A stretch of 64,000 bases of DNA from Serratia marcescens subsp. marcescens ATCC 13880 (GTDB lineage Bacteria > Pseudomonadota > Gammaproteobacteria > Enterobacterales > Enterobacteriaceae). A program made the position numbers and the translations under genes. The DNA is taken from the NCBI RefSeq assembly GCF_017299535.1, contig NZ_CP071238.1, forward strand, positions 186,001 to 250,000, given 5' to 3'. Shown here in pieces: positions 40,336 through 50,055 of the stretch. The notes below the pieces were generated by a model, which made no database searches, was not told the origin of the DNA, and saw only the letters and a list, made by a program, of their open reading frames with translations. How positions within the stretch are numbered: position 1 is the first letter of the stretch; every line of letters starts with the position of its first letter.

Positions 40336-41523
40336 ATGAAGACAGAAGGGTTACTCGCGCAGCGCATCGTTAACGTAAAAAGTTCGGCCATCCGTGAATT
40401 GCTTAAGCACAGCAAGATGGAACACGTCATTTCGCTGGCGGGCGGCATCCCCTCTGATGCGCTGTTCGATTTCGAAGGATTGAGCATCGCCACCCAGCAG
40501 GCGATCACCGAACAGCCGAAAAGCGCGTTTCAGTATGGTTTGACCGAGGGCAGCCCGCTGCTGCGTGAGCGCATTTGCGCGCTGTGCGCCGAGCGCGGCG
40601 TCACCGCTGGCGCGGAAGAGGTGATGGTCACCGCCGGCTCGCAGCAGGCACTGGATTTGGTGATGCGCGCCATCGTCAATCCCGGCGACGTGTTTGTGGT
40701 GGAGCGCCCGACCTACCTGGCGGCGCTGCAAACGCTGGAACTGGCGGAGGCCAACATCATGTCGGTCTCGTCTGACAGCGACGGCATGGTGGTGGAAGAG
40801 CTGGCCGAACTGCTGAAAACCCAGCGCATCAAGGGCGTGTACGTGGTGCCGAACTTCGGCAACCCCAGCGGCATTACCCTCAGCGCCGCGCGCCGCGAAC
40901 TGCTGGTGAAGCTGGCCGCCGAACATAACTTCCTGATCATCGAAGACGATCCGTACGGCGAACTGCGTTTCACCGAAGAGCGCCACCCGACGCTGCATCA
41001 GGTGTCGCAGCGGGTGCTGGGCAACACCGACCACATCATCTATACCTCGACCTTCTCCAAGATCCTGGCGCCGGGCCTGCGCTTGGGCTGGGCGATCCTG
41101 CCGCCGTTCCTGCTGCATAAAGTGGCGATCATCAAACAGGCGGCGGATCTGCACGCCAGCGCCCTGTCGCAGAGCATCGTCGAATGCTACCTCGGCCTGG
41201 ATCGCCTGCCGGCGCAGATCGACAAGATCCGTGCCGCCTACAAGCAAAAGGGCGAGATCCTGGCCGGTTTGGTGGAGCAGGAGCTGGGCGACTACATCAC
41301 CTTCGATAAGCCGAAGGGCGGCATGTTCCTGTGGGCGCGTTTCCGCCAGCCGTTCAACGCCACCGAATGGCTGAACACCACGCTGCAGCAGGGCGTGGTG
41401 TTCGTGCCGGGGGAATACTTCTTCTCCGACAACCCGGATCGTTCGACCTTCCGCCTGTCGTTCGCCACCGCCACCGAGCAGCAGATGCAAGAAGCGGTGG
41501 CGCGCCTGCGCCGTTCGCTGTAA
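40336..41523 (+). CDS. PLP-dependent class I/II aminotransferase (2-aminoadipate-type)
   Basis: A 395-residue fold-type I aminotransferase without the MocR DNA-binding domain. The cofactor lysine lies in STFSKILAPGLRLGW; NFGNPSGITLS and EDDPYGELRF supply the Asn and Asp/Tyr that hold PLP. Similar enzymes act on 2-aminoadipate, aromatic or branched-chain amino acids. Its place directly behind livKHMGF suggests a branched-chain amino acid or a related keto acid as substrate, but that is inference. E. coli has no counterpart here. Confidence 0.85.
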   Translation: MKTEGLLAQRIVNVKSSAIRELLKHSKMEHVISLAGGIPSDALFDFEGLSIATQQAITEQPKSAFQYGLTEGSPLLRERICALCAERGVTAGAEEVMVTAGSQQALDLVMRAIVNPGDVFVVERPTYLAALQTLELAEANIMSVSSDSDGMVVEELAELLKTQRIKGVYVVPNFGNPSGITLSAARRELLVKLAAEHNFLIIEDDPYGELRFTEERHPTLHQVSQRVLGNTDHIIYTSTFSKILAPGLRLGWAILPPFLLHKVAIIKQAADLHASALSQSIVECYLGLDRLPAQIDKIRAAYKQKGEILAGLVEQELGDYITFDKPKGGMFLWARFRQPFNATEWLNTTLQQGVVFVPGEYFFSDNPDRSTFRLSFATATEQQMQEAVARLRRSL

Positions 41524-41586
41524 TCCTCGCGGCGGCGGAGCCGATGCCCGCCGCCGACATCAAACCGCCATCTTCACTTCACCTTG

Positions 41587-41626
41587 CCGTCATGTGGCTG
41601 TCATATAACGGTTATTTTTCTGTCAT
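41587..41626 (+). promoter_or_regulatory. Pho box upstream of ugpB (four PhoB half-sites)
   Basis: Four 7-mers spaced exactly 11 bp apart: CCGTCAT (41587), CTGTCAT (41598), CGGTTAT (41609) and CTGTCAT (41620). Each pair with its 4-base AT-type spacer makes one PHO box of the 7-4-7 form, so PhoB could load as two dimers. Phosphate-starvation control of ugp is established in E. coli. Confidence 0.88.
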
Positions 41627-41710
41627 CCGCGCATGGCATGTTAGCTTCCGAACAAAAAACTGATTCTTTTCGCTCACGCGCTTTTACACCAGCTTTTTCA
41701 GGAGTTAGGC

Positions 41711-43030
41711 ATGCTCACCTACGCTATTCGCAAAACCACGCTGTGCGTCGCATTGACCCTGGCGGTCAGCGCCCAGGCGCTGGCGGCGACGGAAATCCCG
41801 TTCTGGCATTCAATGGAAGGCGAACTGGGTAAGGAAGTGGATTCCCTGGCGGATCGCTTCAACCAGTCGCACAGCGACGTCAAGATTGTGCCGGTTTATA
41901 AAGGCAACTACGAACAGAGCCTGGCGGCGGGCATCGCCGCTTACCGCTCCGGCAAGGCGCCGGCGATCCTGCAGGTTTACGAGGTGGGCACCGCCACCAT
42001 GATGGCCAGCAAAGCCATCAAGCCGGTCTACGAAGTGTTTAAAGAGGCCGGCATCAACTTCGACGAGTCGGTGTTCGTGCCGACGGTGGCCGGCTATTAC
42101 ACCGACAACAAGAGCGGCCATCTGCTGTCGCAGCCGTTCAACAGCTCCACGCCGGTGCTGTACTACAACAAAGACGCTTTCAAAAAGGCCGGCCTGAATC
42201 CGGATCAGCCGCCGAAAACCTGGCAGGAACTGGCGGCGGATACCGCCAAACTGCGCGAAGCAGGCATGAAGTGCGGTTACGCCAGCGGCTGGCAGGGTTG
42301 GATCCAACTCGAGAACTTCAGCGCCTGGCACGGCGTGCCGTTCGCCAGTGAAAACAACGGATTTGGCGGCACCAGCGCCAAGCTGGAGTTCAACCAACCG
42401 CTGCAGGTCAAGCATATCGCGTTGCTCGAAGCGATGAACAAGAAGGGCGACTTTACCTACTTCGGCCGCAAAGACGAATCCACCGAGAAGTTCTACAACG
42501 GCGATTGCGCTATCACCACCGCCTCTTCCGGTTCGCTGGCGGACATCAAGCACTACGCCAAATTCAACTACGGCGTCGGCATGATGCCTTACGACGCCGA
42601 CGCGAAAAACGCGCCGCAAAACGCCATCATCGGCGGGGCCAGTCTGTGGGTGATGAACGGCAAAGACGCCGCCACCTACAAGGGCGTGGCCGAGTTCCTG
42701 CAGTACCTGGCGCAGCCGGAAATCGCCGCCGAATGGCACCAGAAGACCGGTTATCTGCCGATCACCACCGCGGCTTACGATCTGACCAAGCAGCAGGGCT
42801 TCTACGATAAGAACCCGGGGGCCGACGTCGCCACTCGCCAGATGCTGAACAAGCCGCCGTTGCCGTTCACCAAGGGCCTGCGCCTGGGCAACATGCCGCA
42901 GATCCGCAGCGTGGTGGATGAAGAGCTGGAAGGCGTGTGGACCGGCAAGAAAACGCCTCAGCAGGCGTTGGACGCCGCCGTGCAGCGCGGTGACGTGCTG
43001 CTGCGCCGCTTCGAAGCATCGACCAAGTAA
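41711..43030 (+). CDS. ugpB: sn-Glycerol-3-phosphate ABC transporter binding protein UgpB
   Basis: A 439-residue periplasmic binding protein for glycerol-3-phosphate and glycerophosphocholine. The signal peptide (about 24 residues) ends QALAA, and the mature part starts [18 protein letters not shown]. The C-terminal half has [14 protein letters not shown], typical of UgpB. Expression is expected under phosphate starvation from the Pho box upstream. Confidence 0.97.
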   Translation: MLTYAIRKTTLCVALTLAVSAQALAATEIPFWHSMEGELGKEVDSLADRFNQSHSDVKIVPVYKGNYEQSLAAGIAAYRSGKAPAILQVYEVGTATMMASKAIKPVYEVFKEAGINFDESVFVPTVAGYYTDNKSGHLLSQPFNSSTPVLYYNKDAFKKAGLNPDQPPKTWQELAADTAKLREAGMKCGYASGWQGWIQLENFSAWHGVPFASENNGFGGTSAKLEFNQPLQVKHIALLEAMNKKGDFTYFGRKDESTEKFYNGDCAITTASSGSLADIKHYAKFNYGVGMMPYDADAKNAPQNAIIGGASLWVMNGKDAATYKGVAEFLQYLAQPEIAAEWHQKTGYLPITTAAYDLTKQQGFYDKNPGADVATRQMLNKPPLPFTKGLRLGNMPQIRSVVDEELEGVWTGKKTPQQALDAAVQRGDVLLRRFEASTK

Positions 43031-43038
43031 CCCTGCGT

Positions 43039-43064
43039 CGCGGGCCCGGCAGACCGGGCTCGCG
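43039..43064 (+). terminator. Hairpin between ugpB and ugpA
   Basis: CGCGGGCCCGG pairs with CCGGGCTCGCG (one G-U) around a CAGA loop, in the 78-bp gap. It likely favours ugpB over downstream expression. Confidence 0.55.
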
Positions 43065-43108
43065 TCTTCACGCCGATCCTTCCGTACCCGATTAATGGTT
43101 TAACTGCT

Positions 43109-43996
43109 ATGTCATCTTCCCGTCCCGGTTTCGGCTGCAGCTGGTTGCCCTATGCGTTGGTGCTGCCGCAGCTGCTGATTACCGCCGTCTTCTTTTTATG
43201 GCCCGCCGGCGAAGCGCTGTGGTATTCGGTGCAGAGCCTCGATCCGTTCGGCCTGTCCAGCCAGTTTGTCGGGCTGGATAACTTTAAACAGCTGTTCCAG
43301 GATCCTTACTACCTCGACTCGTTCTACACCACGCTGATCTTCAGCTTCCTGGTGGCGGGCATCGGGCTGGCGGTTTCGCTGTTCTTCGCCGCGCTGGTGG
43401 ACTACGTGCTGCGCGGCAGCCGCCTCTATCGCACGCTGATGATCCTGCCCTACGCGGTGGCGCCGGCGGTGGCGGCGGTGCTGTGGATCTTTCTGTTCAA
43501 CCCCGGTCTGGGGCTGATTACCCATTTCCTCAACGGGCTGGGCTATAACTGGAACCATGCGCAAAACAGCGGCCAGGCGATGTTCCTGGTGGTGCTGGCC
43601 TCGGTATGGCAGCAGATAAGCTATAACTTCCTGTTTTTCCTCGCGGCGCTGCAGTCTATCCCGCGTTCGCTGGTGGAAGCGGCGGCCATCGACGGCGCCG
43701 GCCCGGTGCGGCGTTTCTTCCATCTGGTGCTGCCGCTGATCGCGCCGGTGAGCTTCTTCCTGCTGGTGGTCAATCTGGTGTACGCCTTCTTCGATACTTT
43801 CCCGGTGATCGACGCCGCCACCGGCGGCGGGCCGGTGCAGTCCACCACCACGTTGATCTACAAGATCTACCGTGAAGGCTTCGCCGGGTTGGATCTCTCC
43901 AGTTCCGCCGCGCAGTCGGTGATCCTGATGCTGCTGGTGATCGGCCTGACGGTGATCCAGTTCCGCTTCGTTGAACGTAAGGTGCGCTACCAATGA
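43109..43996 (+). CDS. ugpA: sn-Glycerol-3-phosphate ABC transporter permease UgpA
   Basis: A 295-residue permease with six membrane helices. The EAA motif is [22 protein letters not shown]. The N-terminus ([20 protein letters not shown]) matches the family. It overlaps ugpE by 4 bp (ATGA). Confidence 0.96.
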   Translation: MSSSRPGFGCSWLPYALVLPQLLITAVFFLWPAGEALWYSVQSLDPFGLSSQFVGLDNFKQLFQDPYYLDSFYTTLIFSFLVAGIGLAVSLFFAALVDYVLRGSRLYRTLMILPYAVAPAVAAVLWIFLFNPGLGLITHFLNGLGYNWNHAQNSGQAMFLVVLASVWQQISYNFLFFLAALQSIPRSLVEAAAIDGAGPVRRFFHLVLPLIAPVSFFLLVVNLVYAFFDTFPVIDAATGGGPVQSTTTLIYKIYREGFAGLDLSSSAAQSVILMLLVIGLTVIQFRFVERKVRYQ

Positions 43997-44838
43997 TTGA
44001 GAATCGACGCGGGCTGGATGTCTTCAGCCATGTGATGCTGATTATCGGCGTGCTGGTGGTGCTGTTCCCGCTGTACGTGGCCTTTGTCGCCGCCACGCTG
44101 GACGACAAACAGGTGTTTCAGGTGCCGATGACGCTGGTGCCCGGCGGGCACCTGTGGGAGAACATCCGCAATATCTGGCAGGGCGGCGTGGGCAACCTCA
44201 AGGTGCCGTTCTCGCTGCTGTTGCTCAACAGCGTGATCATGGCGCTGGCGATCACCTGCGGCAAGATCGCGGTGTCGGTGCTGTCGGCTTACGCCATCGT
44301 GTATTTCCGTTTCCCGCTGCGCAGCCTGTTTTTCTGGCTGATTTTCCTCACCCTGATGCTGCCGGTGGAGGTGCGCATTTTCCCGACGGTGGAGGTGATC
44401 TCCAACCTCAACCTGCTGGACAGCTATACCGGCCTGACGCTGCCGCTGATGGCCTCGGCCACCGCCACCTTCCTGCTGCGCCAGTTCTTCATGACGCTGC
44501 CGGATGAGCTGCTGGAGGCGGCGCGCATCGACGGCGCCGGGCCGATGCGTTTCTTCTGGGACATCGTGCTGCCGCTGTCGAAAACCAATCTGGCGGCGCT
44601 GTTCGTCATCACCTTTATCTACGGCTGGAACCAATACCTGTGGCCGATCCTGATCACCAGCGATGCCTCGATGGGCACCGCGGTGGCGGGCATCAAGAGC
44701 ATGATCTCCACTTCCGGCGCGCCGACCCAGTGGAACCAGGTGATGGCGGCGATGATTCTGACTTTATTGCCACCGCTGGCGGTGGTGCTTCTGATGCAGC
44801 GCTGGTTTGTGCGCGGTCTGGTTGATAGCGAGAAATAA
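43993..44838 (+). CDS. ugpE: sn-Glycerol-3-phosphate ABC transporter permease UgpE
   Basis: A 281-residue partner permease with the EAA motif [22 protein letters not shown] and C-terminal [13 protein letters not shown] typical of UgpE. ugpC starts 5 bp after its stop. Confidence 0.96.
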   Translation: MIENRRGLDVFSHVMLIIGVLVVLFPLYVAFVAATLDDKQVFQVPMTLVPGGHLWENIRNIWQGGVGNLKVPFSLLLLNSVIMALAITCGKIAVSVLSAYAIVYFRFPLRSLFFWLIFLTLMLPVEVRIFPTVEVISNLNLLDSYTGLTLPLMASATATFLLRQFFMTLPDELLEAARIDGAGPMRFFWDIVLPLSKTNLAALFVITFIYGWNQYLWPILITSDASMGTAVAGIKSMISTSGAPTQWNQVMAAMILTLLPPLAVVLLMQRWFVRGLVDSEK

Positions 44839-44843
44839 CGACG

Positions 44844-45914
44844 ATGGCAGGATTAAAACTACAGGCGGTCACCAAGTCTTACGACGGTAAAACGCCGGTG
44901 ATCAAACAGATCGACCTCGACGTGGCGGACGGTGAATTCATCGTGATGGTCGGCCCGTCCGGCTGCGGCAAATCCACGCTGCTGCGCATGGTGGCCGGGC
45001 TGGAGCGCACCACCAGCGGCGATATTTATATCGATACCCGGCGCGTGACCGATCTGGAGCCCAAGGATCGCGGCATCGCGATGGTGTTCCAGAACTACGC
45101 GCTCTATCCGCACATGAGCGTGTACGACAACATGGCCTACGGCCTCAAGATCCGCGGTTTCGGCAAGGATCATATCCGCCAGCGGGTGGAGGAGGCGGCG
45201 CGCATTCTGGAGCTGGAGCCGCTGCTCAAGCGCAAGCCGCGCGAACTTTCCGGCGGCCAGCGCCAGCGGGTGGCGATGGGGCGCGCCATCGTGCGCGAAC
45301 CGGCGGTATTCCTGTTCGATGAGCCGCTGTCCAACCTGGACGCCAAGCTGCGGGTGCAGATGCGCCTGGAGCTGCAACAGCTGCACCGCCGTCTGAAAAC
45401 CACCAGCCTGTACGTGACTCACGACCAGGTGGAGGCGATGACGCTGGCGCAGCGGGTGATCGTGATGAATAAGGGCGTGGCGGAGCAGATCGGCACCCCG
45501 AGTGAAGTGTACCAACGGCCGGCTTCGCTGTTCGTCGCCGGCTTTATCGGCTCGCCGGCGATGAACCTGCTGCCCGGCACCCTGAGCGCCGACGGCGGCC
45601 AGCTGCTGCTGACGGACGGCATGGCGCTGCCGTTGCCGGCGGCCAAGCCGCAGTGGGCGGGGCGGCCGTTGACGCTGGGCATTCGGCCGGAGCATATTCA
45701 GCTGGTGGCGCAAGGCCAGGGCGTGCCGCTGCAGCTGCAGACGTTGGAACTGCTGGGGGCCGACAATCTGGCGCACGGCCAGTGGGGCGGACACGGGGTG
45801 ATCGCGCGGCTGTCGCATGAAACCTTGCCGGCGGCGGGCAGTACGCTATATTTGCAGCTGCCTGCTCAGGCGCTGCACTTCTTTGACACCCACAGCGGAT
45901 TACGGATGGATTGA
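44844..45914 (+). CDS. ugpC: sn-Glycerol-3-phosphate ABC transporter ATPase UgpC
   Basis: A 356-residue MalK-type ATPase. Walker [10 protein letters not shown], signature [15 protein letters not shown] and Walker [13 protein letters not shown] are intact, followed by a C-terminal regulatory OB-fold region ([10 protein letters not shown]). Its stop overlaps ugpQ by one base (TGATG). Confidence 0.96.
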   Translation: MAGLKLQAVTKSYDGKTPVIKQIDLDVADGEFIVMVGPSGCGKSTLLRMVAGLERTTSGDIYIDTRRVTDLEPKDRGIAMVFQNYALYPHMSVYDNMAYGLKIRGFGKDHIRQRVEEAARILELEPLLKRKPRELSGGQRQRVAMGRAIVREPAVFLFDEPLSNLDAKLRVQMRLELQQLHRRLKTTSLYVTHDQVEAMTLAQRVIVMNKGVAEQIGTPSEVYQRPASLFVAGFIGSPAMNLLPGTLSADGGQLLLTDGMALPLPAAKPQWAGRPLTLGIRPEHIQLVAQGQGVPLQLQTLELLGADNLAHGQWGGHGVIARLSHETLPAAGSTLYLQLPAQALHFFDTHSGLRMD

Positions 45915-46651
45915 TGACGAGACCCTGGCCTTACCCTCATATTGTCGCCCACCGCGGCGGCGGTTCTCTGGCACCGGAAAACACCCTGGCGGCGATCGAC
46001 GTCGGCGCGCGCCACGGCCACAAGATGATCGAGTTCGACGCCAAACTGGCGCAGGACGGACAAATTTTCCTGCTGCATGACGATACGCTGGATCGCACCA
46101 GCAACGGCTGGGGCGTGGCGGGCGAACTGCCGTGGGATAAACTGGTGCAGCTGGACGCCGGCAACTGGTACAGCTCGGCCTTCAAGGGCGAGCGGCTGCC
46201 GCTGCTGTCGGAGGTGGCGGAACGCTGCCGGGAACACGGCCTGATGGCCAATATCGAGATCAAACCGACCACCGGCAGCGACGATGAAACCGGCCGGGTG
46301 GTGGCGCTGGCGGCGCGGCTGCTGTGGCAAGGGCAGACCGACCCGTTGCTCTCCTCCTTCTCGGTGGAAGCATTGGCGGCGGCGCAACGCACCGTGCCGG
46401 ATTTGCCGCGCGGCTTGCTGCTGGAGGACTGGGACGACAACTGGCGCGAGCTGACCGAACGTCTGGATTGCGTCTCGCTGCATATCGATCACAAAGCGCT
46501 GACCGCCGAACGGGTGAACGCGTTGAAAGACGCCGGGCTGCGCATTCTGGTGTATACCGTCAACCAACCGGATCGCGCGCGCCTGCTGCTCGACTGGGGC
46601 GTTGACTGCATTTGCACCGACCGGATAGATTTGATTGGCCCGGATTTTTAA
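45914..46651 (+). CDS. ugpQ: Cytoplasmic glycerophosphodiester phosphodiesterase UgpQ
   Basis: A 245-residue GDPD-family enzyme without signal peptide, hydrolysing diesters brought in by Ugp[26 protein letters not shown] and the ANIEIKPT strand carry the catalytic residues. The ATG at 45914 overlaps the ugpC stop; a TTG at 45911 is an unlikely alternative. It is the cytoplasmic counterpart of GlpQ in the same window. Confidence 0.96.
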   Translation: MTRPWPYPHIVAHRGGGSLAPENTLAAIDVGARHGHKMIEFDAKLAQDGQIFLLHDDTLDRTSNGWGVAGELPWDKLVQLDAGNWYSSAFKGERLPLLSEVAERCREHGLMANIEIKPTTGSDDETGRVVALAARLLWQGQTDPLLSSFSVEALAAAQRTVPDLPRGLLLEDWDDNWRELTERLDCVSLHIDHKALTAERVNALKDAGLRILVYTVNQPDRARLLLDWGVDCICTDRIDLIGPDF

Positions 46652-46711
46652 TCCGGCGCCGATAAATCCCGCGACGACAAGCCTTGCCGCCGCGCCAACG
46701 GAAGGAATGCG

Positions 46712-47668
46712 ATGCCAGGCTTTATGATGTCACTGTGGCACCAGATCGTGCTGTCTTTACCGCTGTTCGCCCTGATCGCGTTGGGTTATGGGCTGATTCG
46801 CTGGGGGAAATGGCCCTCCAGCATCACCGATGGCCTGACGCGTTTCGTGTTTTCCCTCGCCTTGCCCGCCATGCTGTTTCGCATGATGTGCGACTTCTCG
46901 CAGCGCCCGGCGGTCGACGCCCGGCTGTTGATCGCGTTCTTCGGCAGTTGCCTGATCGTATTCGTGCTTGGCCGCCTGGTCGCCCGGCACCTCTTCCGGC
47001 TGGATGGCGTCGCCGGATCGGTGTTTGCGCTGGGCGGTATTTTCTCCAATAACGTGATGCTCGGTTTACCGATCGCCGGCGTAATGCTGGGGCAGGCGGC
47101 GATCCCGTCGGTGGCGCTGGTGCTGGTGTTCAACGGCCTGATCCTGTGGACGCTGGTGACGGTGTCGATCGAATGGGCGCGCAACGGCTCGCCGACGCTG
47201 GGCGGCTTCGCTAAAACCGCGCGCAGCGTGCTGACCAACCCGCTGATCGTCGGCATTTTGTCCGGCACGTTGTTTAGCCTGACCGGCTTGCCGCTGCCGG
47301 ACTTCGTCGATCGACCGGTCAGCATGCTCGGCCAGGTGGCGGCGCCGCTGTCGCTGGTGGTGCTTGGCATGGGGCTCGCCGAGTACCGCATCAGCGAAGG
47401 CTGGCAGCTGAGCAGCGCCATCTGCGTGCTGAAGTTGCTGGTACAGCCGTTGGTGATTTGGCTGCTGGCCTGGATGATGGATCTGCCGCCGATGGAGACC
47501 CGGGTTGTGGTGCTGCTTGGGTCGATGGCGGTGGGGGTGAACGTCTACCTGATGTCGCGCCAGTTCAATACGCTCACCGGCCCGGCCGCCACCAGCCTGG
47601 TGATGTCCACCGTGCTGGCGGCGATCACCACGCCGCTGATCCTCACCGTTATGGGCGTGCGGGCGTAG
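46712..47668 (+). CDS. AEC-family transporter
   Basis: A 318-residue membrane protein of the auxin efflux carrier family with about ten helices in two halves. Characteristic regions are FVFSLALPAMLFRMM, GIFSNNVMLGLPIAG and LGSMAVGVNVYLMSRQF. Bacterial members carry malonate, malate or other organic anions; the substrate is not readable here. GGAAGGA precedes ATG 46712. Its last 20 bp overlap the end of yhhA. It separates ugpQ from yhhA, which are near neighbours in E. coli. Confidence 0.88.
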   Translation: MPGFMMSLWHQIVLSLPLFALIALGYGLIRWGKWPSSITDGLTRFVFSLALPAMLFRMMCDFSQRPAVDARLLIAFFGSCLIVFVLGRLVARHLFRLDGVAGSVFALGGIFSNNVMLGLPIAGVMLGQAAIPSVALVLVFNGLILWTLVTVSIEWARNGSPTLGGFAKTARSVLTNPLIVGILSGTLFSLTGLPLPDFVDRPVSMLGQVAAPLSLVVLGMGLAEYRISEGWQLSSAICVLKLLVQPLVIWLLAWMMDLPPMETRVVVLLGSMAVGVNVYLMSRQFNTLTGPAATSLVMSTVLAAITTPLILTVMGVRA

Positions 47669-47978
47669 CCGGCAGCGGCGCCTGCGGCACCGCCGGCGCG
47701 GTGCGATTGAACGGATCGCGCGGCTGGTTGCCGTTAGGCAGCAGTTGCCCGCCGTTCGGCGTGGTTTGCAACAGCTGTTGCCGTTGATTGTCGAACTGTC
47801 GCTGTTGCTGCAGGCGGCGTTGATCCATCTGCCGGTTGTTCAACAAGCGCTGTTGCTGCGCCTGCTGGCTGTTTTGGTTGAGTAACTGCTGCTGTGAGCG
47901 CAGGTCGGTTACGCCGTTGGCCGCCGCCGCCAACCCTGGCAGCAACAGCAGAGCGAACAGAATGTGAGATGTTTTCAT
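47649..47978 (-). CDS. yhhA: DUF2756 exported Gln-rich protein YhhA
   Basis: A 109-residue protein with a clear signal peptide (residues 1-20, ending LAAAA) and a mature part dominated by Gln, Asn, Arg and Leu with coiled-coil potential (QQQLLNQNSQQAQQQRLLNN). The C-terminus is Pro-rich. It resembles DUF2756/YhhA of E. coli, found near ugpQ there. Function unknown; periplasmic. Convergent and overlapping with the AEC gene. Confidence 0.75.
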   Translation of the reverse strand: MKTSHILFALLLLPGLAAAANGVTDLRSQQQLLNQNSQQAQQQRLLNNRQMDQRRLQQQRQFDNQRQQLLQTTPNGGQLLPNGNQPRDPFNRTAPAVPQAPLPATPARP

Positions 47979-48129
47979 GATGGTTACCTCGCCTTTTTAC
48001 TAAGCCTAACCCAGCGGTGAAATTTTGCCGGTAGTTTGTCTTTTGTTCAGATGTAAACCGCCTTTCATCCCCTTATGCGTCCATCTTCCGTTACAATCGC
48101 CCTTTCGGTCTTTTTAGGGTGAACCCATC

Positions 48130-48990
48130 GTGCTGCTTTTGGTTATAACCACCATCCTGTGGGCGTTTTCTTTCAGCCTGATCGGCGAGTACCTGGCGGG
48201 CCATGTCGACAGCGGGTTCTCGGCGCTGGTGCGCATCGGGCTGGCGGCGCTGGTGTTCCTGCCGTTCCTGCGCTGGCGCAATATCAAGCCCAGGGTGATC
48301 CTGCTGTATATGCTGGTGGGCGCCTTCCAGCTGGGCATCATGTACCTGTTCAGCTTCCGCGCCTATCTCTACCTGACGGTGCCGGAATTCCTGCTGTTCA
48401 CCGTGTTGACGCCGCTGTACATCACGCTGATCTACGACTTACTGAGCGGCCGCCGTCTGCGCTGGGGCTATGTGTTCAGCGCGCTGTTGGCGGTGCTGGG
48501 CGCGGCGATCATTCGCTATCACCAACTGAGCGAACACTTCTGGTGGGGGCTGCTGTTGGTGCAGGCGGCGAACATCAGCTTCGCCATCGGCATGGTCGGC
48601 TATAAGCGCCTGATGGAAGTGCACCCCTTGCCGCAGCACACCGCCTTTTCCTGGTTCTACCTGGGGGCGGCGGCGGTGGCGGTAGTGGCCTGGTTCCTGT
48701 GGGGCAATCCGCAGCAGTTGCCAACCACCAACCTGCAGTGGGGCGTGCTGATCTGGCTGGGCGTGGTGGCGTCGGGGCTGGGCTATTTCATGTGGAACTA
48801 CGGCGCGACGCAGGTGGATGCCGGCACGCTCGGCATCATGAACAACATGCATGTGCCGGCCGGCTTGTTGGTCAACCTGGCTATCTGGCAGCAGCAGCCG
48901 CACTGGCCGAGCTTTATCATCGGCGGGGCGGTGATCGTCGCTTCGCTGTGGGTACACCGCCGCTGGGTGGCGCCGAAACAGCTCGGCTAA
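48130..48990 (+). CDS. yigM: EamA-family transporter YigM
   Basis: A 286-residue drug/metabolite transporter with ten hydrophobic segments. TTILWAFSFSLIGEYLAGHVDS and the FTVLTPLYITLIYD region match E. coli YigM, reported there to take up biotin. The GTG start at 48130 has AGGGTGA at 48115-48121 as ribosome binding site. It is convergent with metR, keeping the E. coli yigM-metR-metE order. Confidence 0.85.
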   Translation: MLLLVITTILWAFSFSLIGEYLAGHVDSGFSALVRIGLAALVFLPFLRWRNIKPRVILLYMLVGAFQLGIMYLFSFRAYLYLTVPEFLLFTVLTPLYITLIYDLLSGRRLRWGYVFSALLAVLGAAIIRYHQLSEHFWWGLLLVQAANISFAIGMVGYKRLMEVHPLPQHTAFSWFYLGAAAVAVVAWFLWGNPQQLPTTNLQWGVLIWLGVVASGLGYFMWNYGATQVDAGTLGIMNNMHVPAGLLVNLAIWQQQPHWPSFIIGGAVIVASLWVHRRWVAPKQLG

Positions 48991-49005
48991 ACGGGGGCCG
49001 GCAGT

Positions 49006-49950
49006 TTATACGCCGGCCGCCAACGCTTTGGCGCCGGTCGCGCCGGGGCGTGCCGCATCGCGCACGAACGGCAGATGATCGCAGGCGTGCTGGCGGGCCG
49101 AGCGGATAAAGGCTTCGGTCACCGCCTGGCGCTGTTCGCCGTCGCGCACGGCGGCGTACAGGCGGCTCCACAGGCCGTCACCCAGGGTTTTGGTCACCAC
49201 CAGCCCCTGCCGTTCGAAACTCTCCACCACCCAGTGCGGCAGCGCCGCAATCCCCATCCGCGCCGATACCATCTGGATCAGCAGCAGTGTGTTATCGACG
49301 TTCTTCAATGCCGGGTTAACGCCCGCCGGCTGCAGGAAATGCCGCCAGATATCCAGCCGCTGGCGCTGCACCGGGTAAATCAACAGCGTTTCATCGCTCA
49401 AGTCTTCCGGCTCGATGTGCGGCTTGCCGGCCAGCGGATGATCCGGCGCCAGCACCAGACGCACCTCGAAATCGAACATCGGCGAATAGTGCAGGCCGCT
49501 GCGCGGCAGAATATCCGACGTCATCACCAGATCCAGCTCGCCCTGTTGCAGGGCTGGCTGCGGATCGAAAGTCACGCCGGAAGTGAAGTCCATCACCACC
49601 TGCGGGAAACGCTGGCGGAAGTTGTCCAGCGCCGGCGTCAGCCACTGAATGCAGCTGTGGCATTCGATGGCGATGCGCAGCGTGGTCTGGTGCGGCTCGT
49701 GGCAGGCCTGCAGCGCCTGTTGGATCTGCGGCAGCACCTGTTCCGCCAGCTGCAGCAGGATCTCGCCCTGGGCGGTGAAGCGCAGCGGTTGGCTCTTGCG
49801 CACGAACAGCTTGAAGCCCAGACGTTGCTCAAGATCGCTGAACTGGTGCGACAGGGCAGACTGCGTCTGATGAAGTTGGGCCGCCGCCCCCGCCAGCGAA
49901 CCGCTGTTGCGCAGAGCCTGCAGCGTCCGTAAATGTTTCAGTTCGATCAT
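49006..49950 (-). CDS. metR: LysR-type regulator MetR
   Basis: A 314-residue LysR-family activator of methionine genes that uses homocysteine as co-effector. The winged helix is [20 protein letters not shown] through [16 protein letters not shown]; the effector domain includes [15 protein letters not shown]. It is divergent from metE with about 105 bp between, as in E. coli. Confidence 0.96.
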   Translation of the reverse strand: MIELKHLRTLQALRNSGSLAGAAAQLHQTQSALSHQFSDLEQRLGFKLFVRKSQPLRFTAQGEILLQLAEQVLPQIQQALQACHEPHQTTLRIAIECHSCIQWLTPALDNFRQRFPQVVMDFTSGVTFDPQPALQQGELDLVMTSDILPRSGLHYSPMFDFEVRLVLAPDHPLAGKPHIEPEDLSDETLLIYPVQRQRLDIWRHFLQPAGVNPALKNVDNTLLLIQMVSARMGIAALPHWVVESFERQGLVVTKTLGDGLWSRLYAAVRDGEQRQAVTEAFIRSARQHACDHLPFVRDAARPGATGAKALAAGV

Positions 49951-49958
49951 GAGAGTCC

Positions 49959-49975
49959 TTCACATTGACAGTGAA
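49959..49975. promoter_or_regulatory. Candidate MetR site in the metR-metE gap
   Basis: A perfect inverted repeat TTCAC-N7-GTGAA at 49959-49975, the dyad form expected for LysR-type regulators, 9 bp before the metR start codon. MetR binding is inferred from position. Confidence 0.5.
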
Positions 49976-50014
49976 TAAATTGCGCTTGTGGTTAATACAG
50001 TACCTGCTGATTAT

Positions 50015-50038
50015 GGATGTGTAAACATCTGGACGGCT
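50015..50038. promoter_or_regulatory. Tandem MetJ boxes upstream of metE
   Basis: Three contiguous 8-mers, GGATGTGT, AAACATCT and GGACGGCT, match the met-box consensus AGACGTCT at 5, 6 and 6 of 8 positions. They end 17 bp before the metE start, so MetJ with S-adenosylmethionine would block transcription or early elongation. Confidence 0.6.
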
Positions 50039-50055
50039 AAATGGGGAATATGACG

